NCBI GenBank assembly: GCA_013002995.1 | Contig: JABDLO010000426.1 | Span: 1-40,756, forward strand | Source: Saprospiraceae bacterium | GTDB lineage: Bacteria > Bacteroidota > Bacteroidia > Chitinophagales > Saprospiraceae | DNA: 40,756 nt | Direction: 5' to 3' | In this document: positions 1 through 7,615 of the stretch, piece after piece | How positions within the stretch are numbered: the first letter of the stretch is position 1 | Layout: the number at the start of each line of letters is the position of its first letter | Program-made: the position numbers and the translations under genes | The notes under the pieces: generated by a model | Database searches by the model: none | Told to the model about the DNA's origin: nothing | What the model saw: only the letters and a program-made list of their open reading frames with translations

Positions 1-300
1 CTTACCAACCTGTCCGACCTTAATTTCCGGAATGAAATTCCTACCTGCCTGCCTTTGGCAGTAACTTGATTAGAGGGAAAGAACTGCCTACGTGCGTGTG
101 TATGCTCTGAGATTCCCACCTGTCTACCTCTGGTAGAAGCTTTATCAGAGGGAGAGACCTTAATACGTACGTCAGCAGGGCAGGTTGGTAAGCTCATGGT
201 TAATTCGGGCTTACCAACCTGTCCGACCGTAGCATGAATGAAAGTGGATCCTTACATTTCATTTCAACAATTGAGCTTACCAATCCCTGTAGGGCTTGGG
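1..300. repeat. Intergenic repeat cluster (CTTACCAACC family plus a 75-bp-period imperfect direct repeat)
   Basis: This stretch holds no credible gene. The 19-mer starting CTTACCAACCTGTCC occurs at 1-19 and again at 210-228. Its first 12 bases occur inverted at 181-192, and a variant, CTTACCAATCC, lies at 276-286. Between the outer copies, 37-96 and 112-171 are an imperfect direct repeat offset by 75 bp, matching at about 45 of 60 aligned positions. This looks like short dispersed intergenic repeats rather than decayed coding DNA. Whether copies occur elsewhere in the genome cannot be seen here. Confidence 0.6.
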
Positions 301-322
301 AATCTCATATCCCTTTAAAAAC

Positions 323-351
323 GATAGGCTATCGGAGACCGACAGCCCATC
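323..351 (-). terminator. Rho-independent terminator of the padR-pspC-DUF2807 operon
   Basis: Read on the minus strand, GATGGGCTGTCGG pairs with CCGATAGCCTATC. This gives a 13-bp stem with two G-U wobbles and a TCT loop, followed at once by GTTTTTAAAG. It lies 37 nt beyond the stop codon of the DUF2807 reading frame and ends the minus-strand operon. Confidence 0.8.
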
Positions 352-388
352 ATGAAGCAATAAATAAATGTGAATATTTTGATTCTTA

Positions 389-2005
389 CTAATTTCCTCC
401 TTGTGAGTTTTCAGATTGTGAAGCTTCACTCTTTCCCTCAGTATCTGATTCATTCTGTGCAGCTTCGCTTTCTCCTTCCTGACCGGTTTCATTTTGAGAT
501 GCTTCATTGGCGCCATCCTGAACAGCTTCATTCTCCATGATCTCCTGTTCAGCAGATTCTTGCTGAAGGTCAATTTTCCAATGTTCTTTACCGGTGAAAA
601 TTTCTGGATCTCCATATACCTTCATTCGCTCGCTCAATTGCGTCAATGATCGTATCAATTTCTTTACTTTAACCTTGGCTTTGCCCATCTTTTTCTTCAA
701 CCTCAATTCTTCAACTTCATAATTCTCAGCATTGAAAACTGTGTAGTAATCAGCATCAATTGTCAATTGATTTCCTACTCCGGTAAGATTGATCTCAGGT
801 CGTTCTTCTGCTGTAATACTTAAATCTTCAACATCAAGATACGCGTTTAAATCTCCTTCTCCCGTAAGCAAAATGGACATTTTTTCCTGGTCAAAACCTT
901 CAATTCTATGCTTTTGATCACTAGACGATGTCAATGAATTCATTTCCGGAAGGTTGATGTATAATTTAACCGGATAGTCCATAATCCCTTCTTCATCCAC
1001 AATCGTCAGGATGTTATCCTGCACTACTGTCACAATCTGGTCTACGATCTCCTGTCTTCCTACCAGGGCTACTTCACTGTCGCTGCTCTTTGATATATCG
1101 ACTTCAAAATCTCCCTTGACATTTACAATGTTGACTCCTTTGGTATTTAAAGTTTTGCTGTATTTGTTTTCCTTGATCCATGACTTGGCGATCAATCCAT
1201 TCTCACCCATTGTCCATGAATGGCTCTGTAATCCACGCGGTCGTTCCACATTTTCATCAAATTGTGTTTTTACAACATACCGGTGAGCCCTTCCATCGAA
1301 TTCTACTTTTTTTCCTTCCGGTACTTTGATGCGATATTCCAGAAATTGTCCACGATACTTATCTCCCTTCTTCAACACATACCTGGAGTCAACTTTGATT
1401 ACCCCATCTACTATTACAAGATCATGATCGACAGACTTAGCATTGTGGATGGCATTGCTTTCATTTCTACCATTAGATCCTACGATCTTTTCAATAATGA
1501 CATTTGGTCCATCCGCTTTTTCAACTTTTACCAAAAGGTCATCAGCATATAATGCATTACCAGAAAACTCTGCATCTCCTATATTAAACAATGCATTGTA
1601 ATAATGCTCAGGATTAACAATATCGATGGTGATGGTTTCCTGGTCTACTTCGTATTCTTCAACACTGGTTACTTTTTCCCAGCTTGAATGATCCTTGATC
1701 GTATCAATTACACCATATGCTGTTACAAATAATGCAGCAATCCATGTATATCTTACACCTCTGGTAAAGGATGGATTTAATCTGTATGGCCTGACCAGCC
1801 TTGTGATTCCGTAAAATGCTGCAAGTAAAGGTATACTCACTGCCAGAAGGCCTGATAAACTAACCAATCCACCTACAAGGGAATGACCGGGAATGAAGAA
1901 ATGAGAAGCGGTACTGAAGAAAAAGAAACCTAGAACAGTTCCTAAGATAGCCCCACTAAGGCTTATAAATGCAATGAAAAGGAAGAGATAAAAGAAGGGC
2001 TTCAC
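389..2005 (-). CDS. DUF2807 (head GIN-like) membrane-anchored protein; probable 3' half of a frameshifted PspC-DUF2807 gene
   Basis: The frame carries hydrophobic helices at about residues 5-30, 42-65 and 88-104, then a long beta-rich region. Its last part (about 280-465) looks like the DUF2807 repeat fold, ending in a sequence like VYGDPE. An acidic Glu/Gln/Ser/Asn-rich low-complexity tail covers about 485-538. The only start in this frame near the 5' end is a GTG at 2005, which cuts into a hydrophobic segment. The frame stays open upstream through 2056 and beyond, encoding another 13 or so hydrophobic residues (FSVLGGIVLTIV...). In many Bacteroidota, PspC and this type of beta domain occur on one polypeptide. 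Joining it to the upstream frame by one -1 shift gives a 791-residue protein. Independent translation from GTG is possible but less likely. The role is probably envelope stress sensing or protection, inferred from PspC context. Confidence 0.7.
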   Translation of the reverse strand: MKPFFYLFLFIAFISLSGAILGTVLGFFFFSTASHFFIPGHSLVGGLVSLSGLLAVSIPLLAAFYGITRLVRPYRLNPSFTRGVRYTWIAALFVTAYGVIDTIKDHSSWEKVTSVEEYEVDQETITIDIVNPEHYYNALFNIGDAEFSGNALYADDLLVKVEKADGPNVIIEKIVGSNGRNESNAIHNAKSVDHDLVIVDGVIKVDSRYVLKKGDKYRGQFLEYRIKVPEGKKVEFDGRAHRYVVKTQFDENVERPRGLQSHSWTMGENGLIAKSWIKENKYSKTLNTKGVNIVNVKGDFEVDISKSSDSEVALVGRQEIVDQIVTVVQDNILTIVDEEGIMDYPVKLYINLPEMNSLTSSSDQKHRIEGFDQEKMSILLTGEGDLNAYLDVEDLSITAEERPEINLTGVGNQLTIDADYYTVFNAENYEVEELRLKKKMGKAKVKVKKLIRSLTQLSERMKVYGDPEIFTGKEHWKIDLQQESAEQEIMENEAVQDGANEASQNETGQEGESEAAQNESDTEGKSEASQSENSQGGN

Positions 2006-2034
2006 AATGGTCTTTAGAAGCCCTACTATAGTAA

Positions 2035-2115
2035 GTACTATACCGCCTAGTACAGAAAACCCTTTCTTAATGGTTCCTCTTGCTGAGAAGGAGGAGGACC
2101 TAAAATTTTTTTTTT
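2035..2115 (-). other. Candidate -1 recoding site joining the PspC and DUF2807 frames
   Basis: On the minus strand, the upstream frame reads AGA AAG GGT TTT CTG TAC TAG. This contains two overlapping X XXY YYZ heptamers in the correct phase, A AAG GGT and G GGT TTT (decamer at 2056-2065), seven codons or fewer before the stop at 2047-2049. A short inverted repeat, GTACTA/TAGTAC with a 7-nt loop (2035-2053), starts 5 nt after the first heptamer. A purine-rich AAGAGGAA lies about 10 nt upstream of the heptamers. A run of ten A (2106-2115) lies further upstream. The -1 frame is open from that run onwards, so transcript slippage there is an alternative. The hairpin is weak (6 bp). A plain mutation or sequencing error is not excluded. 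Confidence 0.5.
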
Positions 2116-2763
2116 AGACTTGAATTCTTTACCCAAGTCTTTTGTCATTTCGGTGATTCTCTCCGATAGATCTGTCAATTCTTCTTCTACCGTCTTGGCA
2201 ATGTTATTCACATTGACTGGCTCACCCCTCATCTCAAGCTTATCACCGGATGTTTTTGCCGTAGGCACAATGATCCATAATACGATGTAAGGTAAAATCC
2301 CTACTCCACTGATGGCAAGGAATAAAAATCCTAATCTAAGCCATACAGGATCAGAAATTCCGAAGTAAGCTGACAATCCACTTGCAACACCTCCGATGAT
2401 CTTCTCGTCTGGATTTCTGAATAATCTTTTACCAGTATTCATTCTATGACGTCTACGAGCCCTCTTCTGGCTTACCACAGGTTCTTCATCATCTTCAATG
2501 GCTTCAGCTCCGAAATCCTCCGGTCTACCGAGTATCTTAATGACTTCATCAAGCTCTTTCATGCTGATGATGGCTTTGCCTTTTGCTTTATCCTGAAATA
2601 GCTCGGCCATTCTTACCTCTATATCGTATAAGATCTCATCACATCCTTCAGAGTCAGAGAAATGCCTTTTGATCGTATCTAGGTATCTGTTGAGGTTGTG
2701 GTACGCATCTTCATCAATGGTAAAAGGGTACCCTCCCAGATTTACGTTAAAGATTTTGTTCAT
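2047..2763 (-). CDS. PspC domain protein (N-terminal part of a probable PspC-DUF2807 protein)
   Basis: Residues 1-85 form a mostly helical N-terminal region of the type that precedes PspC in Bacteroidota. It is followed by a basic linker (RARRRHR, 101-107). A PspC domain spans about 112-169, with the characteristic LFRNPDEKIIGGVASGL start, AYFG.SDPVWLRL middle and a C-terminal membrane helix ending PYIVLWIIVPTA. A charged helical stretch (180-218) and a PPP linker follow. The frame ends abruptly in RKGFLY just where a run of further hydrophobic residues appears in the -1 frame. The start ATG overlaps the padR stop (ATGA), which implies translational coupling. PspC proteins bind the inner membrane and take part in envelope stress responses. 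The exact role in this phylum is not established. Confidence 0.85.
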   Translation of the reverse strand: MNKIFNVNLGGYPFTIDEDAYHNLNRYLDTIKRHFSDSEGCDEILYDIEVRMAELFQDKAKGKAIISMKELDEVIKILGRPEDFGAEAIEDDEEPVVSQKRARRRHRMNTGKRLFRNPDEKIIGGVASGLSAYFGISDPVWLRLGFLFLAISGVGILPYIVLWIIVPTAKTSGDKLEMRGEPVNVNNIAKTVEEELTDLSERITEMTKDLGKEFKSKKKILGPPPSQQEEPLRKGFLY

Positions 2764-3098
2764 TTCGTTTGTAGTTTTTTAGTGGATTGATTGACTGCGT
2801 GATTTAATTCTTTCCATGTTTCGACAAGCCCGTTGAGAAATTCCTTCCCGGTGTCTGTCAAATGGTAATATTTTCTGGGGGGACCAGATTTGGACTCCTT
2901 CCATGTGTAATTGAGCAATTGAGAGTTCTTCAACCTATTCAGTAAAGGATACAACGTTCCTTCAACTACAATTAGCTTGGATTCTTTCAGCTTTCCAATT
3001 ATATCCGACGGATATGCTTCTTCTTCCGATATAATTGACAGAACACATAGTTCAAGGATTCCTTTTCTCATCTGTGCCTTTGTGTTTTCTAATTTCAT
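2760..3098 (-). CDS. PadR-family transcriptional repressor
   Basis: This 112-residue protein has the PadR winged-helix signature: an N-terminal helix with RKGILELCVLSIIS, a recognition segment, EGTLYPLLNRL at about 46-56, and a wing with SGPPRKYYHLTDTGKEFL at about 71-88. A short C-terminal helix follows, typical of small subfamily-2 PadR proteins that dimerise. It is the first gene of the operon and overlaps pspC by ATGA. Its promoter contains palindromes well placed for autorepression. In this phylum small PadR genes often precede PspC genes, so it most likely controls its own envelope-stress operon. The ligand or signal is unknown. Confidence 0.9.
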   Translation of the reverse strand: MKLENTKAQMRKGILELCVLSIISEEEAYPSDIIGKLKESKLIVVEGTLYPLLNRLKNSQLLNYTWKESKSGPPRKYYHLTDTGKEFLNGLVETWKELNHAVNQSTKKLQTK

Positions 3099-3134
3099 CC
3101 TATATTAAGTTATAAATGTGGACGTTTGATATGT

Positions 3135-3165
3135 CAAAGATATGTTTTTATATAGTACTATGCAA
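3135..3165 (-). promoter_or_regulatory. Promoter of the padR operon
   Basis: On the minus strand, TATCTTTG (3142 down to 3135) matches the Bacteroidota -7 element TAnnTTTG exactly. TTG (3165-3163) lies 20 nt upstream as the -33 element. The predicted transcript starts near 3129, leaving about 30 nt of leader before the padR ATG. Confidence 0.6.
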
Positions 3166-3196
3166 TACAAGGTACTAAATTTATACATAGTACTAT
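3152..3196. promoter_or_regulatory. Twin palindromic operator, probably for PadR
   Basis: The perfect palindrome ATAGTACTAT occurs at 3152-3161 and at 3187-3196, with centres exactly 35 bp apart. The first copy sits between the -33 and -7 promoter elements, and the second lies just upstream. A half-site-like GGTACTAAAT (3171-3180) is between them. The position fits autorepression by the adjacent PadR protein; binding itself is inferred. Confidence 0.6.
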
Positions 3197-3925
3197 ATAG
3201 AATTGATAAATGTGCCGATGAATGTTCAGATTTTACCGATAAAGGATTTTAATGGTGAGTTAGAGGGAGGTAAATGGTAGATAGTCTGTTATATGCAGCT
3301 TGCGGAAAATCATTTATGTTTTTGTTGAGTATTAGAAATAACATATACAACAATTAAAACATAGCTATCTCAGTCTACAATATCAATTATTAATTATGAC
3401 ATAATATAGTTAGAACAAAGTCCTCCCCTTTGAAGGGGAGTTAGAGGGGTAGAAAACGCACGGTGGGTTAGAATATCTTTATGACAATGAAATCGCCATT
3501 CGGTTATCTATCCGTACTTAGCCTTTCACCTACCAAAGGTCGACAAGCTTCAAAGGGAAAGGAATAAGTAAATTGTTCTATGTCCTTGTATCCCAAACTA
3601 ACAACTTAACCCAGTCAGACTCATTTCACCACGTCTAGCCTCTTCTATTATCTTTAACTTAAATTGTAAACTAAACTTTGTACTACTTCTTAATCCTGAC
3701 ATTACTTTACAGTTTGTGTAAACGTATTTCAGGACAAGACACTACCCATCCCTAGCCCTTCCCTTCAAAGGGAAGGGTATAAATAAATAAATTCTACTAT
3801 CAAAAATTATGTTATAGCATCCTATTACAATCCTCTTTTACCATCCGTTATAGTAAAGAAATGGTCACAGGGAAACCCGTGCCGGCAGTTGGTACATTAT
3901 TTCAGCATATGTAATGGATTGCCAA
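3197..3925. other. Non-coding intergenic region
   Basis: No reading frame here looks like a protein, and the region is very AT-rich. It holds the inverted-repeat element at 3421-3777 and otherwise nothing I can assign. It separates the divergent padR operon and the barrel gene at 3952. Confidence 0.6.
3421..3777. repeat. MITE-like or REP-like inverted-repeat element
   Basis: The left end contains the hairpin CTCCCCTT-TG-AAGGGGAG (3423-3440), followed by TTAGAGGGGTAG. The right end contains the perfect 10-bp hairpin CCCTTCCCTT-CA-AAGGGAAGGG (3756-3777). Reverse-complemented, it reads on into CTAGGGATGGGTAG, so the two ends form imperfect terminal inverted repeats of about 30 bp. An internal pair, CCTTTC (around 3522) and GGAAAGG (around 3556), gives further secondary structure. 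No reading frame lies inside. Hairpins of the CCCCTTTGAAGGGG type are common intergenic repeats in this phylum. Mobility is inferred, and no clear target duplication was identified. Confidence 0.5.
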
Positions 3926-3933
3926 TACATTTG
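3926..3933 (+). promoter_or_regulatory. Putative -7 element for the barrel gene at 3952
   Basis: TACATTTG is an exact TAnnTTTG match placed 18 nt before the ATG, which would give a leader of about 12 nt. No convincing -33 TTTG is visible, so this rests on the -7 element alone. Confidence 0.4.
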
Positions 3934-3951
3934 ATGTAAATCAATTAACCC

Positions 3952-4737
3952 ATGAAGAAAATACTTTTTAGCCTCTTCTTAATTATTAACACCTATGCGC
4001 TCACTGGTCAGAAGATAATGCTGCTCAACAATGGCAAAATATATCGTACCACCTATTTTAAAGCATATGATGGTTATTATAGTTATAAGCTAAAAGACCT
4101 GGATGTTGCATTCTTCATTACTGATGATCAAGTGGATAAGATCATTGATGATCCCGGATATGTACCTAAAGGAATTTTCCATGAAGTATTTGAAATTCAA
4201 AATACCAGAGCCCTTAAGATGAGCATCAGCGGATTCAGTGGAGAGTCCCTGATTATGTCTTATGAACAACAGCTCAGCATTAAATGGCATGTAGAAGGCA
4301 GTTTTAAATTGCACCAGGGTGATAATAATGATTTTCCATTTTACGAAGCAGATGGATGGGGTGCAGAATTAGGGATCAAGTACATCGTAGACAATCCGTA
4401 CCACATTTTTAAGAGTGGCAGTGTCAAGCAGAAAATGCAACATGTTTTTATAAAACCGACCATAGGGTACAGTGACCGGAGTCAGCGAGGATTTAGTGAT
4501 TCTGATGAATATTCAATCTTTTATATAGGAAGCAGTGCGGGAGCACAATTTGTCCTTGGTGGAAGAATGTCTATTGAATTATCTGCAGGTCTGTATTATT
4601 ATGATGGATCCGGAACCTCTACACCAATGAATGGGACATTTACCATACCCATTCTGCTTGAGCCAGAAGAAGGTGATTTTTCAGGTAAGAAAAACCTCGG
4701 AACCTCCCTTTCAATAAAATTTGGCTTTTTGTTCTAA
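3952..4737 (+). CDS. Hypothetical secreted or outer-membrane beta-barrel protein
   Basis: The 261-residue product begins with a clear signal peptide (MKKILFSLFLIINTYALTGQ, cleavage near residue 20). A soluble segment with a repeated YY/Y-rich pattern comes first. The part from about residue 90 onward alternates polar and hydrophobic residues in short strands, with many Gly/Tyr/Phe turns. It ends in LSIKFGFLF, a terminal aromatic typical of barrel insertion signals. I recognise no named family. A TAnnTTTG box lies just upstream. The stop codon interlocks with that of the convergent gene at 4734 (CTAA), so the two transcripts must overlap at their 3' ends. Confidence 0.75.
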   Translation: MKKILFSLFLIINTYALTGQKIMLLNNGKIYRTTYFKAYDGYYSYKLKDLDVAFFITDDQVDKIIDDPGYVPKGIFHEVFEIQNTRALKMSISGFSGESLIMSYEQQLSIKWHVEGSFKLHQGDNNDFPFYEADGWGAELGIKYIVDNPYHIFKSGSVKQKMQHVFIKPTIGYSDRSQRGFSDSDEYSIFYIGSSAGAQFVLGGRMSIELSAGLYYYDGSGTSTPMNGTFTIPILLEPEEGDFSGKKNLGTSLSIKFGFLF

Positions 4738-6029
4738 TCAAAAAACAAGGAACCACCGACACTAAAAGATCCATATTTTACATCCAATGGCTTCACCAAT
4801 CCCATCAGGTTATCAATCTTAAAATGCCATTGAAAGAGTCCTCTGCGTTTCATAATTGCTGCACCAATGTTGTCATAAGTGTTTCCTGCAATGGTGTAAT
4901 GAAACATTGTATTCCAGTCACTTCCTAAATCATACATCCAAAAAACTTTCAGGCTATGCAAGGAAAGCCTGTTATGCTTTAAGATTGAATATTCAGATCC
5001 CAATTGGTGGCTGGTTCCAAATTTTCCAGTTACACCAAGTTTCCATATCTGAGGAATCCCTGATGAGAGATTCTGAGTTGTTGATTCCTTGAGTTCAAGA
5101 AGATTGTAAAGAGAATCAGCTATGTCCACATTCCCATCCTCAGAAAGATAATCCAATAGATCAATTCCTTCATAGAATAATGTTTCAGTGCTGGTATAAA
5201 TGGTAGCCTCATCCCAGGTGATGCCGCCCATATCAGATACAGATGTATGTATTTGCAAGTGATCACCAATAGAACCACGCACGCCAAAGTCAAAGGCAAA
5301 ACCACTGTTGTTACCAAATGGAGCAGAAAGTCCCCAAGGTTCAATTGAAAGATCTACATCATTTAGCCCTTGATAATTTAAAACCTTGTAAGTATTAATC
5401 TGATAGTCATTATCAAATTCAATGGTATAACCTCCATCCATTGTGTTAATGGAAATATCTCTACTCGGTGTCTCTATGAATTCCTGCCCTGATAAAAATT
5501 TAATCCTACCTCCTATTACCCATCCTCCAATATCTAAAGCTGCTGACAGATGGTACTCATTATAATAGATGTAATCCTGATCTGTGCCTATTCCTGCAGG
5601 ATTTCCTAAAAGAGATGCGTTACCATAAGTCACCAATGAAGCTAGATCATCGGTATACTGTAGGCTTCCCAGCCAACGCCCCTGATGACCCAGTCCAATC
5701 GAAATTCTTTCATTATGCCATTTCATTCCGATGGTTCTTAAAGAGGATTGAAATAAAACAGTATTGCGATCTAATAATTGATTCTGCACCTCTTTAAGTG
5801 TAATAAGGTTTTTCCCCTCACTAGAGACTACGACATCTTCAGGTGTAAAAGAAGAATTGTAATAACTCAAATCGGTATGCGGTAGCATAAAATGGAAACC
5901 TGGCGTCGACGACCTGTAAGTCGGATCATCCTGAGCTACATAGAAGCCCTGCTCAACAGAGTCTACTTCATCTTGTGTTGTTGCTGAAACACAATAGATA
6001 CATAGTACTATGATCATCCAATTCCTCAT
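4734..6029 (-). CDS. DUF5723-like outer-membrane beta-barrel protein
   Basis: The 431-residue product has an N-terminal signal peptide (about 1-17), then a long Gly/Tyr-rich series of amphipathic strands. These include GFHFMLPHTDLSYYNSSF near the N-terminus and FDFGVRGSIGDHLQIHTSVSDMGGITW near the middle, and the protein ends in SVGGSLFFD. These features resemble the DUF5723 (conserved Bacteroidota outer-membrane barrel) family; the assignment comes from pattern memory, not a search. The start ATG overlaps the stop of the upstream lipoprotein gene (ATGA), so the two are translationally coupled and probably work together at the outer membrane. A perfect 12-bp palindrome lies in the signal-peptide codons. 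Confidence 0.7.
   Translation of the reverse strand: MRNWMIIVLCIYCVSATTQDEVDSVEQGFYVAQDDPTYRSSTPGFHFMLPHTDLSYYNSSFTPEDVVVSSEGKNLITLKEVQNQLLDRNTVLFQSSLRTIGMKWHNERISIGLGHQGRWLGSLQYTDDLASLVTYGNASLLGNPAGIGTDQDYIYYNEYHLSAALDIGGWVIGGRIKFLSGQEFIETPSRDISINTMDGGYTIEFDNDYQINTYKVLNYQGLNDVDLSIEPWGLSAPFGNNSGFAFDFGVRGSIGDHLQIHTSVSDMGGITWDEATIYTSTETLFYEGIDLLDYLSEDGNVDIADSLYNLLELKESTTQNLSSGIPQIWKLGVTGKFGTSHQLGSEYSILKHNRLSLHSLKVFWMYDLGSDWNTMFHYTIAGNTYDNIGAAIMKRRGLFQWHFKIDNLMGLVKPLDVKYGSFSVGGSLFFD
6001..6012. promoter_or_regulatory. Third copy of the PadR-operator-like palindrome
   Basis: CATAGTACTATG is a perfect 12-bp palindrome. Its core ATAGTACTAT is identical to the two palindromes in the padR promoter, each of which keeps one of the two outer bases. 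It lies inside the first codons of the DUF5723-like gene, so it may be a coincidence of sequence. Confidence 0.3.
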
Positions 6030-7540
6030 TGTAATTTGATTTTGGCACCCATAGTAATATCCAGGTTGTAGATATCTAATAGTCTTACAGGATCATTATA
6101 AAGTTGAGTGTCAAACCTTCCTACTACTCTGATTGACTTCGCGTTTTTAATGGTCTCCATTTTAATGGCATCGATCATGGTTGTACCTTCTATGTTACTG
6201 GAATTATTAACCAACCCATCTTGTCCAAGCGATGCGGCATCGATTGCAAGGCCTCCATTATCATATAATGAATCCAATTCCATACCTGTTGCATCGTCGA
6301 AGTATACCTGAATGACCATATCCATTGGGAATCCATTGCTGATGATGTGATCCAGCTCCATAGATGCTACTTCATCATAAGAAGAAAGGTCCAGATCAGT
6401 TGTCTCTTGCAACACCAGGTCGTTGACCTTGCCATCTATGGGAAGATTTACTTCAACTTGTATTCTGAAGAAACTGCTGTCTGTGAGAAAACCGGGATCC
6501 TGTGGACGTCCTTCATTGATCAATGCATCAATGTCGTATGAAACTTTACCTGCTTTTTCAGAAAAGAGTGCCTGGATATTGGAATTTGTTTTATCAAATA
6601 TTACCGTTGTTTCTTTCACACTTCCTGCTTCCTCGATGGATGGGTATTCGAATTCTATTCCGTTGCTGAGTAAAGAACTTTCCAGGTTGAGAGTCTCCCC
6701 TTCAAGAGTGATAATATCCAGGAAATTCACTTTAGACTTTGTAGGCATTCCGAAGGAATTATCCACGACCAAAGTCACTTTGGGATCCTTGAAATCAACA
6801 CCCCCGGAAATCCATTTGCTGAAAAGATCGATGGTGATGATATCACCTTTTATATCGAAGGTACGCTCGGCAAATATGCCTTCAACATAATTGAAGGTAA
6901 AGACATCAAATCCTATGGTGGCCATGGGTAGGATCATGCTCTGGCCTTGCTCATCAATGGCCCGATATCGTAAAGTCAATTGATTATTGCTGGGAAGTAA
7001 GGTATGGTCCTCAATTGAAATTAGTCCTGAAGCAATGGTCGATTGATCACCATTCCGGTTATCTATGGTAAATGTTCTTCTGAATACTTCTCCATTCAGA
7101 GATAATTCGGGAAGGGTGACTTCTATTTCAACAAGTTCGCTGGCATCAATTCCAAAAGTGAAATCAATATTGGTGTCACCAATAACAGCTCTCGAAATCT
7201 GATCTTGAGCATTGGCAGGAAGTTGAATGCTCTGAACTGTATCTATTATTGGCAGGTCAAATATTCCAGGAATAGGAGGAAAAATCTGGGTACTCGATTG
7301 CTCAACAACATCGCCACGATAATTTACTTGAATGGTACCATCTTGAAGAATTTCAATATTTCCATTGATTTTGCTTACATCTGCAATGGCAGGAATGGAC
7401 ATTTGGCTACTGAAAAGAGGCACAGCCAGTTCTACTTCAGAAGTATCCAATTCAAAATCCTGATCTAAATCAATGTCGGTGCATGACATAAAGGTAAAGA
7501 GGCACAGGGCCACCATCCATAGTTTCATTCTAATTCTCAT
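6026..7540 (-). CDS. Large hypothetical lipoprotein, paired with the DUF5723-like barrel
   Basis: The 504-residue product has a lipoprotein signal peptide ending in TFMSC (Cys20), followed by acidic residues (TDIDLDQDFELD), which suits export to the outer membrane. The rest is a long all-beta protein, rich in Ile/Val/Asp/Asn strands, with no cysteines or catalytic motif that I recognise. The arrangement suggests stacked beta-sandwich repeats. The gene overlaps the barrel gene downstream by ATGA, so the lipoprotein and barrel are likely made together and may form one complex. No function can be given. Confidence 0.7.
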   Translation of the reverse strand: MRIRMKLWMVALCLFTFMSCTDIDLDQDFELDTSEVELAVPLFSSQMSIPAIADVSKINGNIEILQDGTIQVNYRGDVVEQSSTQIFPPIPGIFDLPIIDTVQSIQLPANAQDQISRAVIGDTNIDFTFGIDASELVEIEVTLPELSLNGEVFRRTFTIDNRNGDQSTIASGLISIEDHTLLPSNNQLTLRYRAIDEQGQSMILPMATIGFDVFTFNYVEGIFAERTFDIKGDIITIDLFSKWISGGVDFKDPKVTLVVDNSFGMPTKSKVNFLDIITLEGETLNLESSLLSNGIEFEYPSIEEAGSVKETTVIFDKTNSNIQALFSEKAGKVSYDIDALINEGRPQDPGFLTDSSFFRIQVEVNLPIDGKVNDLVLQETTDLDLSSYDEVASMELDHIISNGFPMDMVIQVYFDDATGMELDSLYDNGGLAIDAASLGQDGLVNNSSNIEGTTMIDAIKMETIKNAKSIRVVGRFDTQLYNDPVRLLDIYNLDITMGAKIKLQ

Positions 7541-7599
7541 TGCTCAGCGTAAAGATATGACTTTAAACGCTCAGGATTGATCCATTATTGAAAAAGGTA

Positions 7600-7615
7600 G
7601 ATTAGCTGACTAATC
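7600..7615 (-). terminator. Probable terminator after the beta-CASP hydrolase
   Basis: On the minus strand, GATTAG-TCAG-CTAATC is followed by TACCTTTTTC. The stem is only 6 bp, and the stop codon of the hydrolase gene lies within it. Confidence 0.4.

Noticed and set aside
277-615. 112-residue frame overlapping the end of the DUF2807 gene
   Set aside because: It is in another frame of the same strand, basic and low in hydrophobic structure, with no family likeness: a shadow of the acidic low-complexity tail.
2034-2043. AAGTACTATA near the frameshift site, like the padR operator core
   Set aside because: Only eight of the ten core bases match, which is not exceptional in AT-rich DNA, and it lies inside a coding frame.
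6423-6890. 155-residue plus-strand frame inside the lipoprotein gene
   Set aside because: It is antisense to a clearly coding gene and has no recognisable motif.
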